A stretch of DNA of 64,000 nucleotides from Rugamonas apoptosis (GCF_014042355.1 NZ_JACEZU010000002.1:496001-560000); one strand, 5' to 3'. Shown: positions 29,484 through 38,733, counted from the stretch's first letter. The notes: a model not told the origin generated them from the sequence alone. Program-made: numbers and translations.

Positions 29484-31706
29484 ATGACCGAACAGCACGC
29501 CGTCGCCCACCGCATCTGCCCCCTGTGCGAGGCCAGTTGCGGCCTTGTGATCGAACGCGAAGGCCAGCAGGTCACGCGCATCCGCGGCGATGAGGCCGAC
29601 GTGTTCAGCGCCGGCTTCCTGTGCCCGAAAGCCGTCAGCCTCAAGGAGTTGCACGACGATGGCGACCGCCTGCGCAGCCCGCTCGTCAAACGCGACGGCC
29701 GCTTCGTGGCCGTCAGCTGGGACGAGGCTTACGCGGAAATCGAACGGCGCCTGCCGCCCATCATCGCGGCCCATGGCGCCGACGCCGTGGCCACCGTGCT
29801 GGGCAATCCGGTGGCGCACAAGATGAGCCTGATGCTGTACTTCCCCCGCCTGGCGCGCGCGCTGGGCACCCGCAATATGTACTCCGCCTCCAGCGTGGAC
29901 CAGGTGCCCAAGATGCTGTCGGTCGGCCTCATGTTCGGCAACTGGATGACGGTGCCCGTGCCCGACATCGACCGCAGCGACTACCTGCTGGTGTTGGGCG
30001 CCAATCCCATGGTTTCGAACGGCAGCATGTGGACCGTGCCCGATTACCGGGGCAAGGCCAAGGCGCTGCGCGCGCGCGGCGGCAAGATCGTCGTGGTCGA
30101 TCCGCGCCGCACCGAGACGGCGCAGGCGGCCGACGCCCACCACTTCATCCGCCCCGGCGGCGACGTGTTCTTCCTGCTGGGCCTGGCCCACACCCTGTTC
30201 GAGGAAAACCTGGTGCGCCTGGGCCGGCTGGCGCCCCATGTGGCGGGCCTCGATGCGCTGCAAGCGGCCGTGCAGCCCTACCCGCCCGAACGCATGGCGG
30301 CCCGCTGCGGCGTGCCGGCCGACGTCATGCGCACGCTGGCGCGCGAGCTGGCAGGCGCCCGGCGCGGCGCCATCTACGGCCGCATCGGCACCTGCACCCA
30401 GCAATATGGCACGCTGGCCTCGTGGCTGATCGACGCCATCAACGTGCTCACCGGCCACCTGGACGCGGCAGGCGGCGCCATGTTCCCCAAGGCCGCCGCC
30501 TTCGCCGCCAACACGCGCGGCAAGCCGGGCACGGGACGGGGCGTGGTCATGGGCCGCTACCGCAGCCGCGTGGCCGGCGCGCCGGAAGTGATGGGCGAAC
30601 TGCCCGTCACCTGCCTGGCCGAGGAAATCGACACCCCCGGCCCCGGCCAGGTGCGGGCCCTGATCGCCATCGCCGGCAATCCGGTGCTGTCGGCGCCCAA
30701 CGGCGCACGGTTGGCGGCCGCGCTCGAACAACTGGATTTCATGGTCAGCCTGGACATCTACCTCAACGAAACATCGCGCCACGCGGACGTGATCCTGCCC
30801 GGCGTGTCGCCGCTGGAGGATGCGCACTTCGACGTCAGCTTCGGCCAACTGTCGCACCGCAACCACGCGCGCTACAGCGCCCCCGTGCTGGCGCGCGCCG
30901 ACGGCCAGCCGGACGAATGGGAAAGCCTGCTGCGGCTGGCCGCCATCGTCAAGGGCATGGGGCGCAACGCCGACCTCGATGCCTGGGACACGGCGCTGCT
31001 GGAGGAGGAAGTGCAAAAATCGGCCGGCCCGGCCACGCCCCACGTGATGGCGGCGCTGGCGCCCCGGCGCGGGGTGGAACGGATGCTGGACCTGGCCCTG
31101 CGCAGCGGCCCGTATGGCGACCAGTTCGGCGCCCAGCCGGACGGACTGACGCTGGCCAAGGTGCAGGCCGCGCCATCCGGCATCGACCTGGGGCCCATGC
31201 AAGCGCGCATCCCCGAAGTGCTGCGCACGCCCTCGGGCAAGATCGAGCTGGCGCCTGCAGTACTGCTGGCCGACCTGGCGCGCGTGGCCGAAGCGCTGGG
31301 CGCGCCGGACGAGGCGCCGACCCTGGTCATCATCGGCCGCCGCCAGTTGCGCTCCAACAATAGCTGGATGCACAACCTGCCCGTGCTGGCCAAGGGGCCG
31401 TACCGCTGCACGGCGCTGGTCCATCCAGGCGACGCGGCCCGGCTGGGCTTGGCCGACGGCGGCCGGGCGCAGATCCGCAACGGCGCGCGCATGGTGGAAG
31501 CGCAAGTGGAATTGAGCGAGGAGATGATGCCGGGCGTGGTCAGCCTGCCGCACGGCTGGGGCCATGACTTGCCTGGAACGCAACTTGGCGTGGCCGCCGA
31601 ACGGCCCGGCGCCAACCTCAACGCGCTGCTGGACGAGCAATTGCGCGATCCGCTGTCGGGCAATGCCGTACTATCGGGTATCGCCATCGAGATGCGGCCC
31701 TGCTGA
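29484..31706 (+). CDS. molybdopterin-dependent oxidoreductase (formate-dehydrogenase-like superfamily)
   Basis: A 740-residue protein of the DMSO-reductase superfamily, without a Tat signal, so probably cytoplasmic. The N-terminus has a 4Fe-4S motif CPLCEASCGLV with the fourth Cys in FLCPKAVSLK; molybdopterin-guanine-dinucleotide segments follow (VLGANPMVSNGSMW, VVVDPRRTETA, ALIAIAGNPVLSAPNG), and the C-terminal domain has RRQLRSNNSWMHNLP and LPHGWGHD. Where formate dehydrogenases have V-(Cys/Sec)-H-x-P, this protein has SSVDQVPK, so the Mo ligand position seems to be Asp and the catalytic His is Gln. No electron-transfer subunit is adjacent. The substrate is unknown. Confidence 0.88.
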   Translation: MTEQHAVAHRICPLCEASCGLVIEREGQQVTRIRGDEADVFSAGFLCPKAVSLKELHDDGDRLRSPLVKRDGRFVAVSWDEAYAEIERRLPPIIAAHGADAVATVLGNPVAHKMSLMLYFPRLARALGTRNMYSASSVDQVPKMLSVGLMFGNWMTVPVPDIDRSDYLLVLGANPMVSNGSMWTVPDYRGKAKALRARGGKIVVVDPRRTETAQAADAHHFIRPGGDVFFLLGLAHTLFEENLVRLGRLAPHVAGLDALQAAVQPYPPERMAARCGVPADVMRTLARELAGARRGAIYGRIGTCTQQYGTLASWLIDAINVLTGHLDAAGGAMFPKAAAFAANTRGKPGTGRGVVMGRYRSRVAGAPEVMGELPVTCLAEEIDTPGPGQVRALIAIAGNPVLSAPNGARLAAALEQLDFMVSLDIYLNETSRHADVILPGVSPLEDAHFDVSFGQLSHRNHARYSAPVLARADGQPDEWESLLRLAAIVKGMGRNADLDAWDTALLEEEVQKSAGPATPHVMAALAPRRGVERMLDLALRSGPYGDQFGAQPDGLTLAKVQAAPSGIDLGPMQARIPEVLRTPSGKIELAPAVLLADLARVAEALGAPDEAPTLVIIGRRQLRSNNSWMHNLPVLAKGPYRCTALVHPGDAARLGLADGGRAQIRNGARMVEAQVELSEEMMPGVVSLPHGWGHDLPGTQLGVAAERPGANLNALLDEQLRDPLSGNAVLSGIAIEMRPC

Positions 31707-31723
31707 GGCGCAAACGGGGCGAT

Positions 31724-31775
31724 GGCGGGTATCGTGAGACGCGAGCCACGCGTGTGTCACGAAATCCGCCGCTTT
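31724..31775 (+). terminator. imperfect hairpin, likely terminator of the molybdoenzyme gene
   Basis: Outer arms GGCGG/CCGCC and inner arms TCGTGA/TCACGA enclose a loop; GCTTTT follows. The T-run is short. Confidence 0.45.
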
Positions 31776-31854
31776 TCGATATACCATACAAGCACGCGAT
31801 TATTAGGATGCGCGGGCGGAATGTTGTCGAACAGACTAGCCAAGAGGTACTGCC

Positions 31855-32463
31855 ATGAAACCCAATACCATCACCCCGGAACTGACGCATAGCCGCGAGG
31901 ACATCGCCCGGCAAAACCGTGAATTGCGCAAGCTGTGCGCGGCCATCCTGCCGGCCGCGCGCAAGCTGGTGCAACAGGGCGTGGCCCGCACCACAGCACG
32001 GGAAGCGAGCGCCGTGCAGACCGGGGAAGCCGATGCCCTGCTCAAGTCCCTACTGGCCGAGCTCGACGAGTATATCGCCGCCCAGCCCGACGCCTTACCT
32101 GAGTTACTGAACCGTGACCTGAGCGCTGATGCCCCGGCATTCGACGAGGCCGAGGATGATCGGCAATGGATAGACCAGATGGCCGGCGATTGGGCGCTGG
32201 CCGCGGCGGGGTTCTGGTTGGAGATGGGCGAGCTGAACCGGCAAGAGTCACTGCTGGCAAGCCTGGCTACCGGGCAGGATAGCGATATGCTGGCGGCCTT
32301 CGACCTGGTCGCCAGCAGATTCCATGTCGGGCGGGAAGGCCGCGCGTTGCTGCCCAAGTTAAATCAACTCACCCGGCCAGTCTTTATCACGACGCAAGTG
32401 CCCATTGAAATCAGTACGACGCTGTATGTGCCGGAACCAGCGGGTAGCTACGTTCAAAAATGA
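31855..32463 (+). CDS. uncharacterised 202-residue protein
   Basis: Not recognised. The protein is mostly helical and acidic, with no signal peptide or membrane segment, so probably cytoplasmic. Residues 10-75 look like a long helix pair (HSREDIARQNRELRKLCAAI), followed by a Trp-containing acidic stretch (EDDRQWIDQMAGDWALAAAG) and a beta-rich C-terminus (RPVFITTQVPIEISTTLYVP). The start is supported by AAGAGGT upstream. It is convergent with a metallophosphoesterase gene, with a perfect 8-bp inverted repeat spanning its stop codon. Function cannot be stated. Confidence 0.7.
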   Translation: MKPNTITPELTHSREDIARQNRELRKLCAAILPAARKLVQQGVARTTAREASAVQTGEADALLKSLLAELDEYIAAQPDALPELLNRDLSADAPAFDEAEDDRQWIDQMAGDWALAAAGFWLEMGELNRQESLLASLATGQDSDMLAAFDLVASRFHVGREGRALLPKLNQLTRPVFITTQVPIEISTTLYVPEPAGSYVQK

Positions 32464-32483
32464 CGTCAGCCCGGCCTGACGTC
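32462..32483. repeat. perfect inverted repeat over a stop codon between convergent genes
   Basis: Arms GACGTCAG and CTGACGTC flank the loop CCCGGC. No T-run follows on either strand, so it is at most a Rho-assisted terminator or RNA-stabilising stem. Confidence 0.5.
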
Positions 32484-32488
32484 CGCAT

Positions 32489-33688
32489 TCAGTATGCCCA
32501 AATGATGGACTCGATGCGTTTTGGTACGCTGCGCGGCAGTAGAAATTGATACTGTCCGAAACTGCGGCGCCCGACGATGCGGCGCTCCATCAGCAACTGT
32601 CCCCGCTTCGCGTAATTGGGCGACGAAAAGAACGTGAGAATCTGGAACTGTTGGGGAACGAACTCATCGTCCGCCTTTTCCCTGCTCACGGTGTGGCTGG
32701 ACGACTGCGATAGCGACCCTGCGATCAATTGCAACTGGCCTTCATACAAGGGCGTGTATTGTTGCCCCGTCGACGTGGGCGGCAAGGCGCCAAGGCGCGG
32801 GTATGTTTCATGGGTATGGCCGCTCAACAATAAGTGGGCAAGCTTGCCCCGCTGGAGGCGGCTGAAATCGGCCAGCGCCACCGCGACGGCGGTATCGTTG
32901 CGCATACTCATTTGCAGCGTCGGGCGCGGCGGTGGATAGTGGACCGGATGATGCACGGCCAGGATGCGGAAGTCGCGCGTCACGCCGTCCGGGTGAAATT
33001 TCTTTTGGGTTTGCTCGGCCAGTTGCCGCAGTTGGTCATCACCAAACGTGTTCCAGGGCGGATCCATGCCGACCTCACCACGCGCCAGCGTGTTGGGCCA
33101 GCGCTCGCCGATGGTACTGTTGACGGCGCTGAGCCGCAATTTGGCGTTGGAATGGGGGATGCTGGTCTGGATCGCCGTCTGTGGCCACGCCTTGCCCAGC
33201 AAGGTGCGCAATGCTTCCTGCTGCGCATCGATCTCCATATTGTTGGCGGCCAGTGGAAACTTGCCCGGCCATGCGTCATGATTCCCATGCAGTATGAGTG
33301 TCTGTTTCGCATCGAGAATGATGCGGTAGTCATCCAGCCACCCCAGCGCTGTTTTCAGCGAGTCCATATCACCGAGTGCGCTCAAGTCACCCGTGTCGAG
33401 CAGCCAGGTTTCCACGCCCGCGTAATCCTCGTGCTTGACGAAATCGCAGAGGAATTTGCACATCCGCTCATGGGCAATGGGATCGTGGCCTGCCAGACCG
33501 GCTTGCCAGCGCTGTTCAAGGTGGTCGGCCCACTTCGTGCGGCCAAGCCGCCGCAGCGTGTTGACCAGACCGCGCACTTTATTCTCCGTCTCGGTGTCCA
33601 CCACGGCGCCCTGCCCTTTGCAGTGCATATCAGACACATGCACGATATGCAGGAACGCTTCCAGTTCAGGATCTGAATAGATAGCCAT
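32489..33688 (-). CDS. calcineurin-like metallophosphoesterase
   Basis: A 399-residue cytoplasmic protein with all motifs of the metallophosphoesterase fold in order: HVSDMHCKG (DxH), GDLSALGD (GD), LHGNHDAWPG (GNHD), AVHHPVHYP (H) and LLSGHTHE (GHxH). The binuclear metal site is therefore intact. The C-terminal third (about 310-399) has no known match for me and may set substrate choice. Its start lies 12 bases behind the sigma-like gene, whose stop overlaps the GAGGAG ribosome site, so the two are translationally coupled. Substrate (nucleic acid, nucleotide or protein phosphate) is unknown. Confidence 0.85.
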   Translation of the reverse strand: MAIYSDPELEAFLHIVHVSDMHCKGQGAVVDTETENKVRGLVNTLRRLGRTKWADHLEQRWQAGLAGHDPIAHERMCKFLCDFVKHEDYAGVETWLLDTGDLSALGDMDSLKTALGWLDDYRIILDAKQTLILHGNHDAWPGKFPLAANNMEIDAQQEALRTLLGKAWPQTAIQTSIPHSNAKLRLSAVNSTIGERWPNTLARGEVGMDPPWNTFGDDQLRQLAEQTQKKFHPDGVTRDFRILAVHHPVHYPPPRPTLQMSMRNDTAVAVALADFSRLQRGKLAHLLLSGHTHETYPRLGALPPTSTGQQYTPLYEGQLQLIAGSLSQSSSHTVSREKADDEFVPQQFQILTFFSSPNYAKRGQLLMERRIVGRRSFGQYQFLLPRSVPKRIESIIWAY

Positions 33689-33700
33689 GTTCGTCGCTCC

Positions 33701-34246
33701 TCAAGATAAGTCACGCAACAGCTTGTAAGCATCCTCGCCCAGCTCGCGCTGGATGGCGGCGGCCAGGCGCTTGCGCACGCGATGCAGGCGCTGGCGCTCG
33801 GCCGCAGTCAGCGCTTCACCCTGGCTGGACGCCAGCCCGGTGGCGATCGCCACGGCCATCCGGTCGTGTTCGGAAATAGTGGCCAGCTCCGCCACGCATA
33901 CGCGCAGCATGCTGCGGTACATGGTGGTCGTGGCCAGGTCGCCCGCGCGCTCATCGGCTTGTTCCTCGGATAGCGGCGCCTCGTTGATGGCGGCAAGTTG
34001 GGGGCGGGATTTGCGGTACAGGTCCGCCGCGCGCCGGTTGAAGATGGCGTGCGCGATGCGCAGAATGGCCTCTGCGCCCAGCGCGGGGGCGGCCTCGCGC
34101 TCACGCAGGTATTGCCACAGGTCGGCCACGGCCTGCGCCGCCAGATCATCTATGTCCGCACGCAACAGGGGGAAGCGGGCGTGACCGGCGCGGCGCAGAC
34201 TGGCGCGCAGCGCGGTCAACTGCTCATCGGACAAGAGTTCAGGCAT
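33701..34246 (-). CDS. sigma-70-like (ECF-type) protein coupled to the phosphoesterase
   Basis: A 181-residue protein starting at the ATG at 34246, for which GGGGG serves as ribosome site (an ATG 12 bases upstream is possible). Residues 25-85 resemble sigma region 2 (RADIDDLAAQAVADLWQYL, and IAHAIFNRRAADLYRKSR like the DNA-melting helix), and the end (ERQRLHRVRKRLAAAIQREL) resembles the recognition helix of region 4. The linker and region 4 are otherwise divergent, so it may be an ECF sigma factor, or a sigma-derived adaptor. No anti-sigma gene is adjacent; instead it is coupled to a metallophosphoesterase. Confidence 0.6.
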   Translation of the reverse strand: MPELLSDEQLTALRASLRRAGHARFPLLRADIDDLAAQAVADLWQYLREREAAPALGAEAILRIAHAIFNRRAADLYRKSRPQLAAINEAPLSEEQADERAGDLATTTMYRSMLRVCVAELATISEHDRMAVAIATGLASSQGEALTAAERQRLHRVRKRLAAAIQRELGEDAYKLLRDLS

Positions 34247-34305
34247 GTTGACCCCCATCTTGCAAAATAAGCATTCTACGCCGCCTGTGCGGCAGTGCGC
34301 GCCAC

Positions 34306-35028
34306 CTACCCGGGCGGCAATTCGAAGCGGTAGCCGACGCCATACACGGACTGCAAGCAGTCAAGCTGGGGCAGGCGCGCGGCCAGTTTGCGGCGGATAT
34401 TCTTGATGTGGGAATCGACCGTGCGGTCGTTGTTGTCGCGCTGGTCATCGTGCGCGCAGTCGAGCAATTGCTGGCGCGAATAGACCCGGCCCGGGTTGGC
34501 GATCAGTTCAGCCAGCAAGCGAAATTCCACCGGCGTGAGCGCCAGCGCCACGCCCCCGTGCAGGATGGCCATGCGTTCGCGATCCACCTGCAACAGCGGC
34601 GGTGCCGCCGACGACGACGATGCCGATGTTAGCCCGCCGGCCGCCAGTTGCCCCATGCCGGCCGCGCGGCGCAAGTGGGCGCGCACGCGCGCCACCACCT
34701 CGCGCGGGCTGAAAGGCTTGCACACATAATCATCGGCGCCCGATTCCAGTCCCAGCAGGCGGTCGATCTCGTCCACCCGCGCCGTCAACATGATGATGGG
34801 CAGCGCCGAGAACGCGCGCACGGCGCGGCACACGCCGACGCCGTCCAGGCTGGGCAACATCAAGTCCAGCACCATCAGGTCGGGCGCGTGGGCGCGCACG
34901 GCTTCCACGGCGGCCAGGCCGTCCGCCACGCGCGTCACGCGCAGGCCGGCGGCGACGAAATAATCGGCCAGCAGCGCGGCGATCTTCGCGTCGTCTTCCA
35001 CGATCAGGATGTGGGCGTTGTTATCCAT
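34306..35028 (-). CDS. OmpR/PhoB-family response regulator (BaeR-like)
   Basis: A 240-residue DNA-binding regulator: receiver domain with acidic pair ED near residue 11, phospho-acceptor Asp in LMVLDLMLPSLDG near 55, and Lys in VCKPFSPRE; then a winged-helix domain (LTPVEFRLLAELIANPGRVYSR, DRTVDSHIKNIRRKL, VYGVGYRFE). A Ser/Ala-rich linker (SASSSSAAPP) separates them. Its start overlaps the end of the kinase gene by eight bases. The kinase-first order matches baeS-baeR; the target genes probably include the divergent di-haem cytochrome gene, by position only. Confidence 0.92.
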   Translation of the reverse strand: MDNNAHILIVEDDAKIAALLADYFVAAGLRVTRVADGLAAVEAVRAHAPDLMVLDLMLPSLDGVGVCRAVRAFSALPIIMLTARVDEIDRLLGLESGADDYVCKPFSPREVVARVRAHLRRAAGMGQLAAGGLTSASSSSAAPPLLQVDRERMAILHGGVALALTPVEFRLLAELIANPGRVYSRQQLLDCAHDDQRDNNDRTVDSHIKNIRRKLAARLPQLDCLQSVYGVGYRFELPPG

Positions 35029-36727
35029 GCGCTCGTTGATTGGTGAGAGGTTGTATCGGCAGCCGCACCAGCATTCTCACGCCGCCCAGCGGAGAAGGCA
35101 AGGCCACGATGCTGCCGCCGTGCGCCTCCACCATGGCCTTGCAGATGGCCAGCCCCAGGCCGCTGCCGCCACGGCCGCGCGCGCCGTCGGCCCGGTACAG
35201 GCGATCGAACAGACGTGCCAGCAGGCCGTCCGGCACGCCGGGCGCGCTGTCGTCCACCGTCAGTTGCGCCCAGGCGCCGTCGGCGGCCAGCGTGACGGCG
35301 ATCCTGCCGCCGTGGTCCGTGTAGCGCACGCTGTTCTCAAGCAGGTTCACGCACACTTGCGTCAGGCGGCCGCTGTCGCCCGTCAGCGTCAGCGGCGTGT
35401 CGGGCAGCGACGCCGTCAGCGCCAGTCCCGCCTGCTGCGCGCGCAGGCGGTAGCGCTCCAGCAGCGGACGCAATAGCGCGGCCAGGTCCAGCTGCTGCCA
35501 GTGGTATTGCAAGTCGCCCGCGTCGGCCAGCGCCAGCTGGTGCAGGTCATCAACCAGCTGGTTCAGGCGCAGCACTTCCGCATGCAGCGAATCGAGCGCG
35601 TTGACGTCGGCCCGGCGTATGCCATCGAGCAGGGCTTCGATCTCGCCCCGGATCACCGTCAGTGGCGTGCGCAATTCGTGCGAGATATCGGCCAGCATGC
35701 GGCGCCGCTGCTGCTCGTTTTCCTCCAGCGCCTGCGCCATCGCGTTCACATGCAGCGCCAGTTCGGCCAGCTCGTCGCGCGACAGCACGGGCGCGCGCGC
35801 CGCGAATTCGCCGCGCGCCAGTTTCTCTGTCACGCCCCGCAGCGCCGCCACGGGCCGCAGCAGGTGGCGCGCCAGCCAGATGGCGGCCAGGATGGCCATG
35901 CCGATCAGCGCGCACGCGAGCAGCAGGATCGTTTGCAACTGGCCGCGCAGGAAGGTGGCGGCGCTGGCGTCGTCGCCGCCGGCCTGGCGCAGCGGCATGA
36001 GCCGCATGCGGCCCACCACCTGGCCCTCGACCTTGATGTCGCGCTCTATCCCGGGCGGGAAATCGGGCGGACCAATCAGCGACTGGCCTTGCGCATCCAC
36101 GATGGAAATGCGCGAGGCGAAACCGGCCGGGTCACCTCCACCGAGGCGGCGCGGCGGCGGCAACCCGGCGCGTGGTGGCGGCAGATCGGCGCGCGGCGGG
36201 CGCAGGTCGGCACGTGGCCGTGGCCGGCCGTAGCCGGGCGGGCCATCTGGTTCCGGCGGCGGCATGTCCCGCTCTGGCAGCCGCGTGTTCCGTTCCGCCC
36301 GCACACTCTGTTCCGGCCGCGTGTTCCGCTCTGGCGGCATGTCCTGCTCCGGCGGCGGCATGGCCCGTTCCGGCGGCGGTCCTTCTTCTTCCGGCGGCGG
36401 ACGGTCGGGCCGGCCGGCGCCGGCGCCGGGGCCTCGGCGGCGCGCGCCCATGTCGTCCGTCTCGGCCAGCAGGCGCGGTTTCATCTGGTCGAGCACGGAA
36501 CGCAAGGCGCGCGGCTGGTGGCGCAGCCATTCGAAGTCGCCCTCGGTGCGGTAGCGCGCCTCCAACAGTTGGCGCAGTTGATCCAGGTCCTGCGTCTGCA
36601 TCTCATTGAGGTAGGTCACAAAGCCGCGCTGCAGGCTGATGCTGGTCACCCACGCCATGGTGACGATGCACAGGATGACGATGGCGATCACGGCCAGCGC
36701 GATCTTGCGCGCGATCGTCAGCCGCAT
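35021..36727 (-). CDS. membrane sensor histidine kinase with proline-rich periplasmic domain (BaeS-like)
   Basis: A 568-residue kinase. The ATG at 36727 is chosen because AGGAG lies six bases upstream and a transmembrane helix follows directly (MRLTIARKIALAVIAIVILC). The periplasmic sensor region runs to about residue 270 and contains, from about 110 to 205, a low-complexity run built of PPPE/PERN/PPPRAD units rich in Pro, Arg and Glu, which is unusual for this family. A second transmembrane helix, HAMP, the H-box DISHELRTPLTVIRGE (near 360) and an ATP-binding domain with GARGRGGSGLGLAI follow. It is coupled to the response regulator gene. Confidence 0.9.
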   Translation of the reverse strand: MRLTIARKIALAVIAIVILCIVTMAWVTSISLQRGFVTYLNEMQTQDLDQLRQLLEARYRTEGDFEWLRHQPRALRSVLDQMKPRLLAETDDMGARRRGPGAGAGRPDRPPPEEEGPPPERAMPPPEQDMPPERNTRPEQSVRAERNTRLPERDMPPPEPDGPPGYGRPRPRADLRPPRADLPPPRAGLPPPRRLGGGDPAGFASRISIVDAQGQSLIGPPDFPPGIERDIKVEGQVVGRMRLMPLRQAGGDDASAATFLRGQLQTILLLACALIGMAILAAIWLARHLLRPVAALRGVTEKLARGEFAARAPVLSRDELAELALHVNAMAQALEENEQQRRRMLADISHELRTPLTVIRGEIEALLDGIRRADVNALDSLHAEVLRLNQLVDDLHQLALADAGDLQYHWQQLDLAALLRPLLERYRLRAQQAGLALTASLPDTPLTLTGDSGRLTQVCVNLLENSVRYTDHGGRIAVTLAADGAWAQLTVDDSAPGVPDGLLARLFDRLYRADGARGRGGSGLGLAICKAMVEAHGGSIVALPSPLGGVRMLVRLPIQPLTNQRAHG

Positions 36728-36944
36728 GCCCGGCTCCTGCATTGGTGATTCATGTCTCTCCTCTGGCGCATCCGTGTCCAGCGCCATCATACCTGCCAAT
36801 TGTGCAGACAATGTGAATGACGCGCGCCCGTCACATGCACACCACAACGCAGTTTCCATCTCCATTTTTCCTGCACATTTGGCCGTCATTCTTGTTTCCG
36901 TAGACCAACCAAGCAGTCCCACGAAACTACCGACGGAGACCATC

Positions 36945-38582
36945 ATGCACCAACGCGCCCTTCGCCTGCCCCTGCTGCTGTTACCCGCCGCCCTGCTGGC
37001 GGCCTGCGGTGGCGGCGGCACCGACACCACCGCCAGCGATGCCGCACCGCGCGCACTGGCCGCCGGCACCGTACTGCGCCCGGCCGATACCGGAATTGAC
37101 GCCGGCACAGGCGCTGGCACCAGCACAGGCAGCAGCACCAGCGCCGCCCCCACCGTCACGGCCGCCGTACTGGTGCAGTCGCCGCCGCCCGTCGTACTGG
37201 CGCCGGTGCCCAACGCCGATGGCGCCTCACTCACCTTCAGCAGCGCCGGCACGGTCGATACCAGCAATCCCTTCTTCCAACCGTTCGGCAATGGCCGCAG
37301 CTGCGCCAGTTGCCACCAGCCTGGCAACGGCTGGACCGTCACTCCGGCCGGCCTCACGGCCCGCTTCAACAACAGCGCCGGCCTCGATCCCGTGTTCCGC
37401 GCGGTGGACGGCGCCGTCGCGCCGAACGCCCCGGTGGCCACGCTGGACCAGAAGCGCCTGGCTTACAGCATGCTGCTCACCAAGGGCCTGATCCGGGTCG
37501 GCCTGCCCATGCCGGCCAACGCCGAATTCACGCTGGTGAAAGCGGACGATCCCTACCACTACGCCAGTGCCGCCGAACTGTCCTTGTTCCGCCGCCCCCT
37601 GCCCAGCACCAACCTGCCATTCAACAGCACCGTGATGTGGGACGGGCGCGAAACGCTGGCCGACGCCAGCTCCGGCATCTGCATCAAGGACGTGCGCCCG
37701 GCGCGCTGCTTCGCCCCGCTCGACACGGACTTGCGGCATCAGGCCAACAGCGCCGTGCGCGGCCACGCCGAAGCAGCGCAGGACTTGACGGCCGACCAGC
37801 AGCGCCAGATCGCCGCCTTCGAGCAGACCCTGTTCACGGCCCAGTCCAGCGCCACGCTGGCCGGCAGCTTGTCCGACGCTGGTGCGCTGGGCGGTCCGCA
37901 ACCACTGTCACAGCAAGGCTTCTACTTCGGTATCAACGATCCACAATCGGGCGACTACCGCGGCGGCGCCCCGTTCAACCGCAATGTGATGAACCTGTAC
38001 GCAGCCTGGCGCAACCTCGCTCAACCTGCACAGCCGGCACCGCCACCACCGCCGCCCGGACGCGGCCAGCCGGCGCCCGTGGCACCAGCCGCCACCACGC
38101 AGAACCAGGCCCGCGCCGCCATCGCGCGCGGCGAGCAGATATTCAACAATAAGCCGTTCAACGTGGTCAACGTGGCCGGCTTCAACAACGAACTGCGGCT
38201 GCCGCTGCAACGCGCCACCTGCGCCACCTGCCACAACGCGCCCAACGTGGGCAGCCATTCCGTGGCCCGCCTGTTCAACACCGGCACCGCCGCCGCCAAC
38301 CTGCGCACGCCGGACCTGCCGCTCTACACGCTGCGCAACAACGCCACCGGCGAAGTGATCGACACCAGCGATCCGGGCAGCGCCATGGAGAGCGGCAAGT
38401 GGTCCGACATCGGCCGCTTCAAGACGCCCGGCCTGCGCGGCCTCGCATCGCGCGCGCCCTACTTCCACAACGGTTCGCAGCGCCGCATCGAGGACGTGGT
38501 GCGCTTCTATGACACGCGCTTCCGCATCGGCTTCTCGCCGCAGGAGGCGTCCGACCTGGCCGCGTTCCTCAAGGCCCTGTGA
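36945..38582 (+). CDS. di-haem cytochrome c peroxidase-family lipoprotein
   Basis: A 545-residue periplasmic lipoprotein: MHQRALRLPLLLLPAALLAA ends at the lipobox Cys, followed by a Gly/Ala/Thr-rich linker to about residue 80. Two haem-binding motifs are present, CASCH (near 119) and CATCH (near 425), with the C-terminal family block APYFHNGSQ...DVVRFYDTRF and SDLAAFLKAL. This is the CcpA/MauG superfamily; whether it reduces peroxide or oxidises a protein partner cannot be told. A Pro-rich insert near 365-380 (PAPPPPPPGRGQPAP) separates the two haem halves. It is divergent from the two-component kinase gene and followed by a TonB receptor gene. Confidence 0.88.
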   Translation: MHQRALRLPLLLLPAALLAACGGGGTDTTASDAAPRALAAGTVLRPADTGIDAGTGAGTSTGSSTSAAPTVTAAVLVQSPPPVVLAPVPNADGASLTFSSAGTVDTSNPFFQPFGNGRSCASCHQPGNGWTVTPAGLTARFNNSAGLDPVFRAVDGAVAPNAPVATLDQKRLAYSMLLTKGLIRVGLPMPANAEFTLVKADDPYHYASAAELSLFRRPLPSTNLPFNSTVMWDGRETLADASSGICIKDVRPARCFAPLDTDLRHQANSAVRGHAEAAQDLTADQQRQIAAFEQTLFTAQSSATLAGSLSDAGALGGPQPLSQQGFYFGINDPQSGDYRGGAPFNRNVMNLYAAWRNLAQPAQPAPPPPPPGRGQPAPVAPAATTQNQARAAIARGEQIFNNKPFNVVNVAGFNNELRLPLQRATCATCHNAPNVGSHSVARLFNTGTAAANLRTPDLPLYTLRNNATGEVIDTSDPGSAMESGKWSDIGRFKTPGLRGLASRAPYFHNGSQRRIEDVVRFYDTRFRIGFSPQEASDLAAFLKAL

Positions 38583-38733
38583 CGCGGCGAGCCATATCGC
38601 ATGGCCTGGCGAGCCAAAAGTTAAGCCAGTTGAGCGGCCGCAAAAACTCCGGCGCGCGCGCAGTGAAATCCGTGCACAAGAAAAAGACAAAGCGGCCATG
38701 AACATCTTGTGTACATGATAAAACTGTAGGCAT

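Noticed and set aside
36130..36420. GC-rich repeated DNA in the kinase gene as a mobile or minisatellite element
   Set aside because: The repeat stays in frame and encodes the proline-rich sensor block, so it is better described as low-complexity coding sequence.
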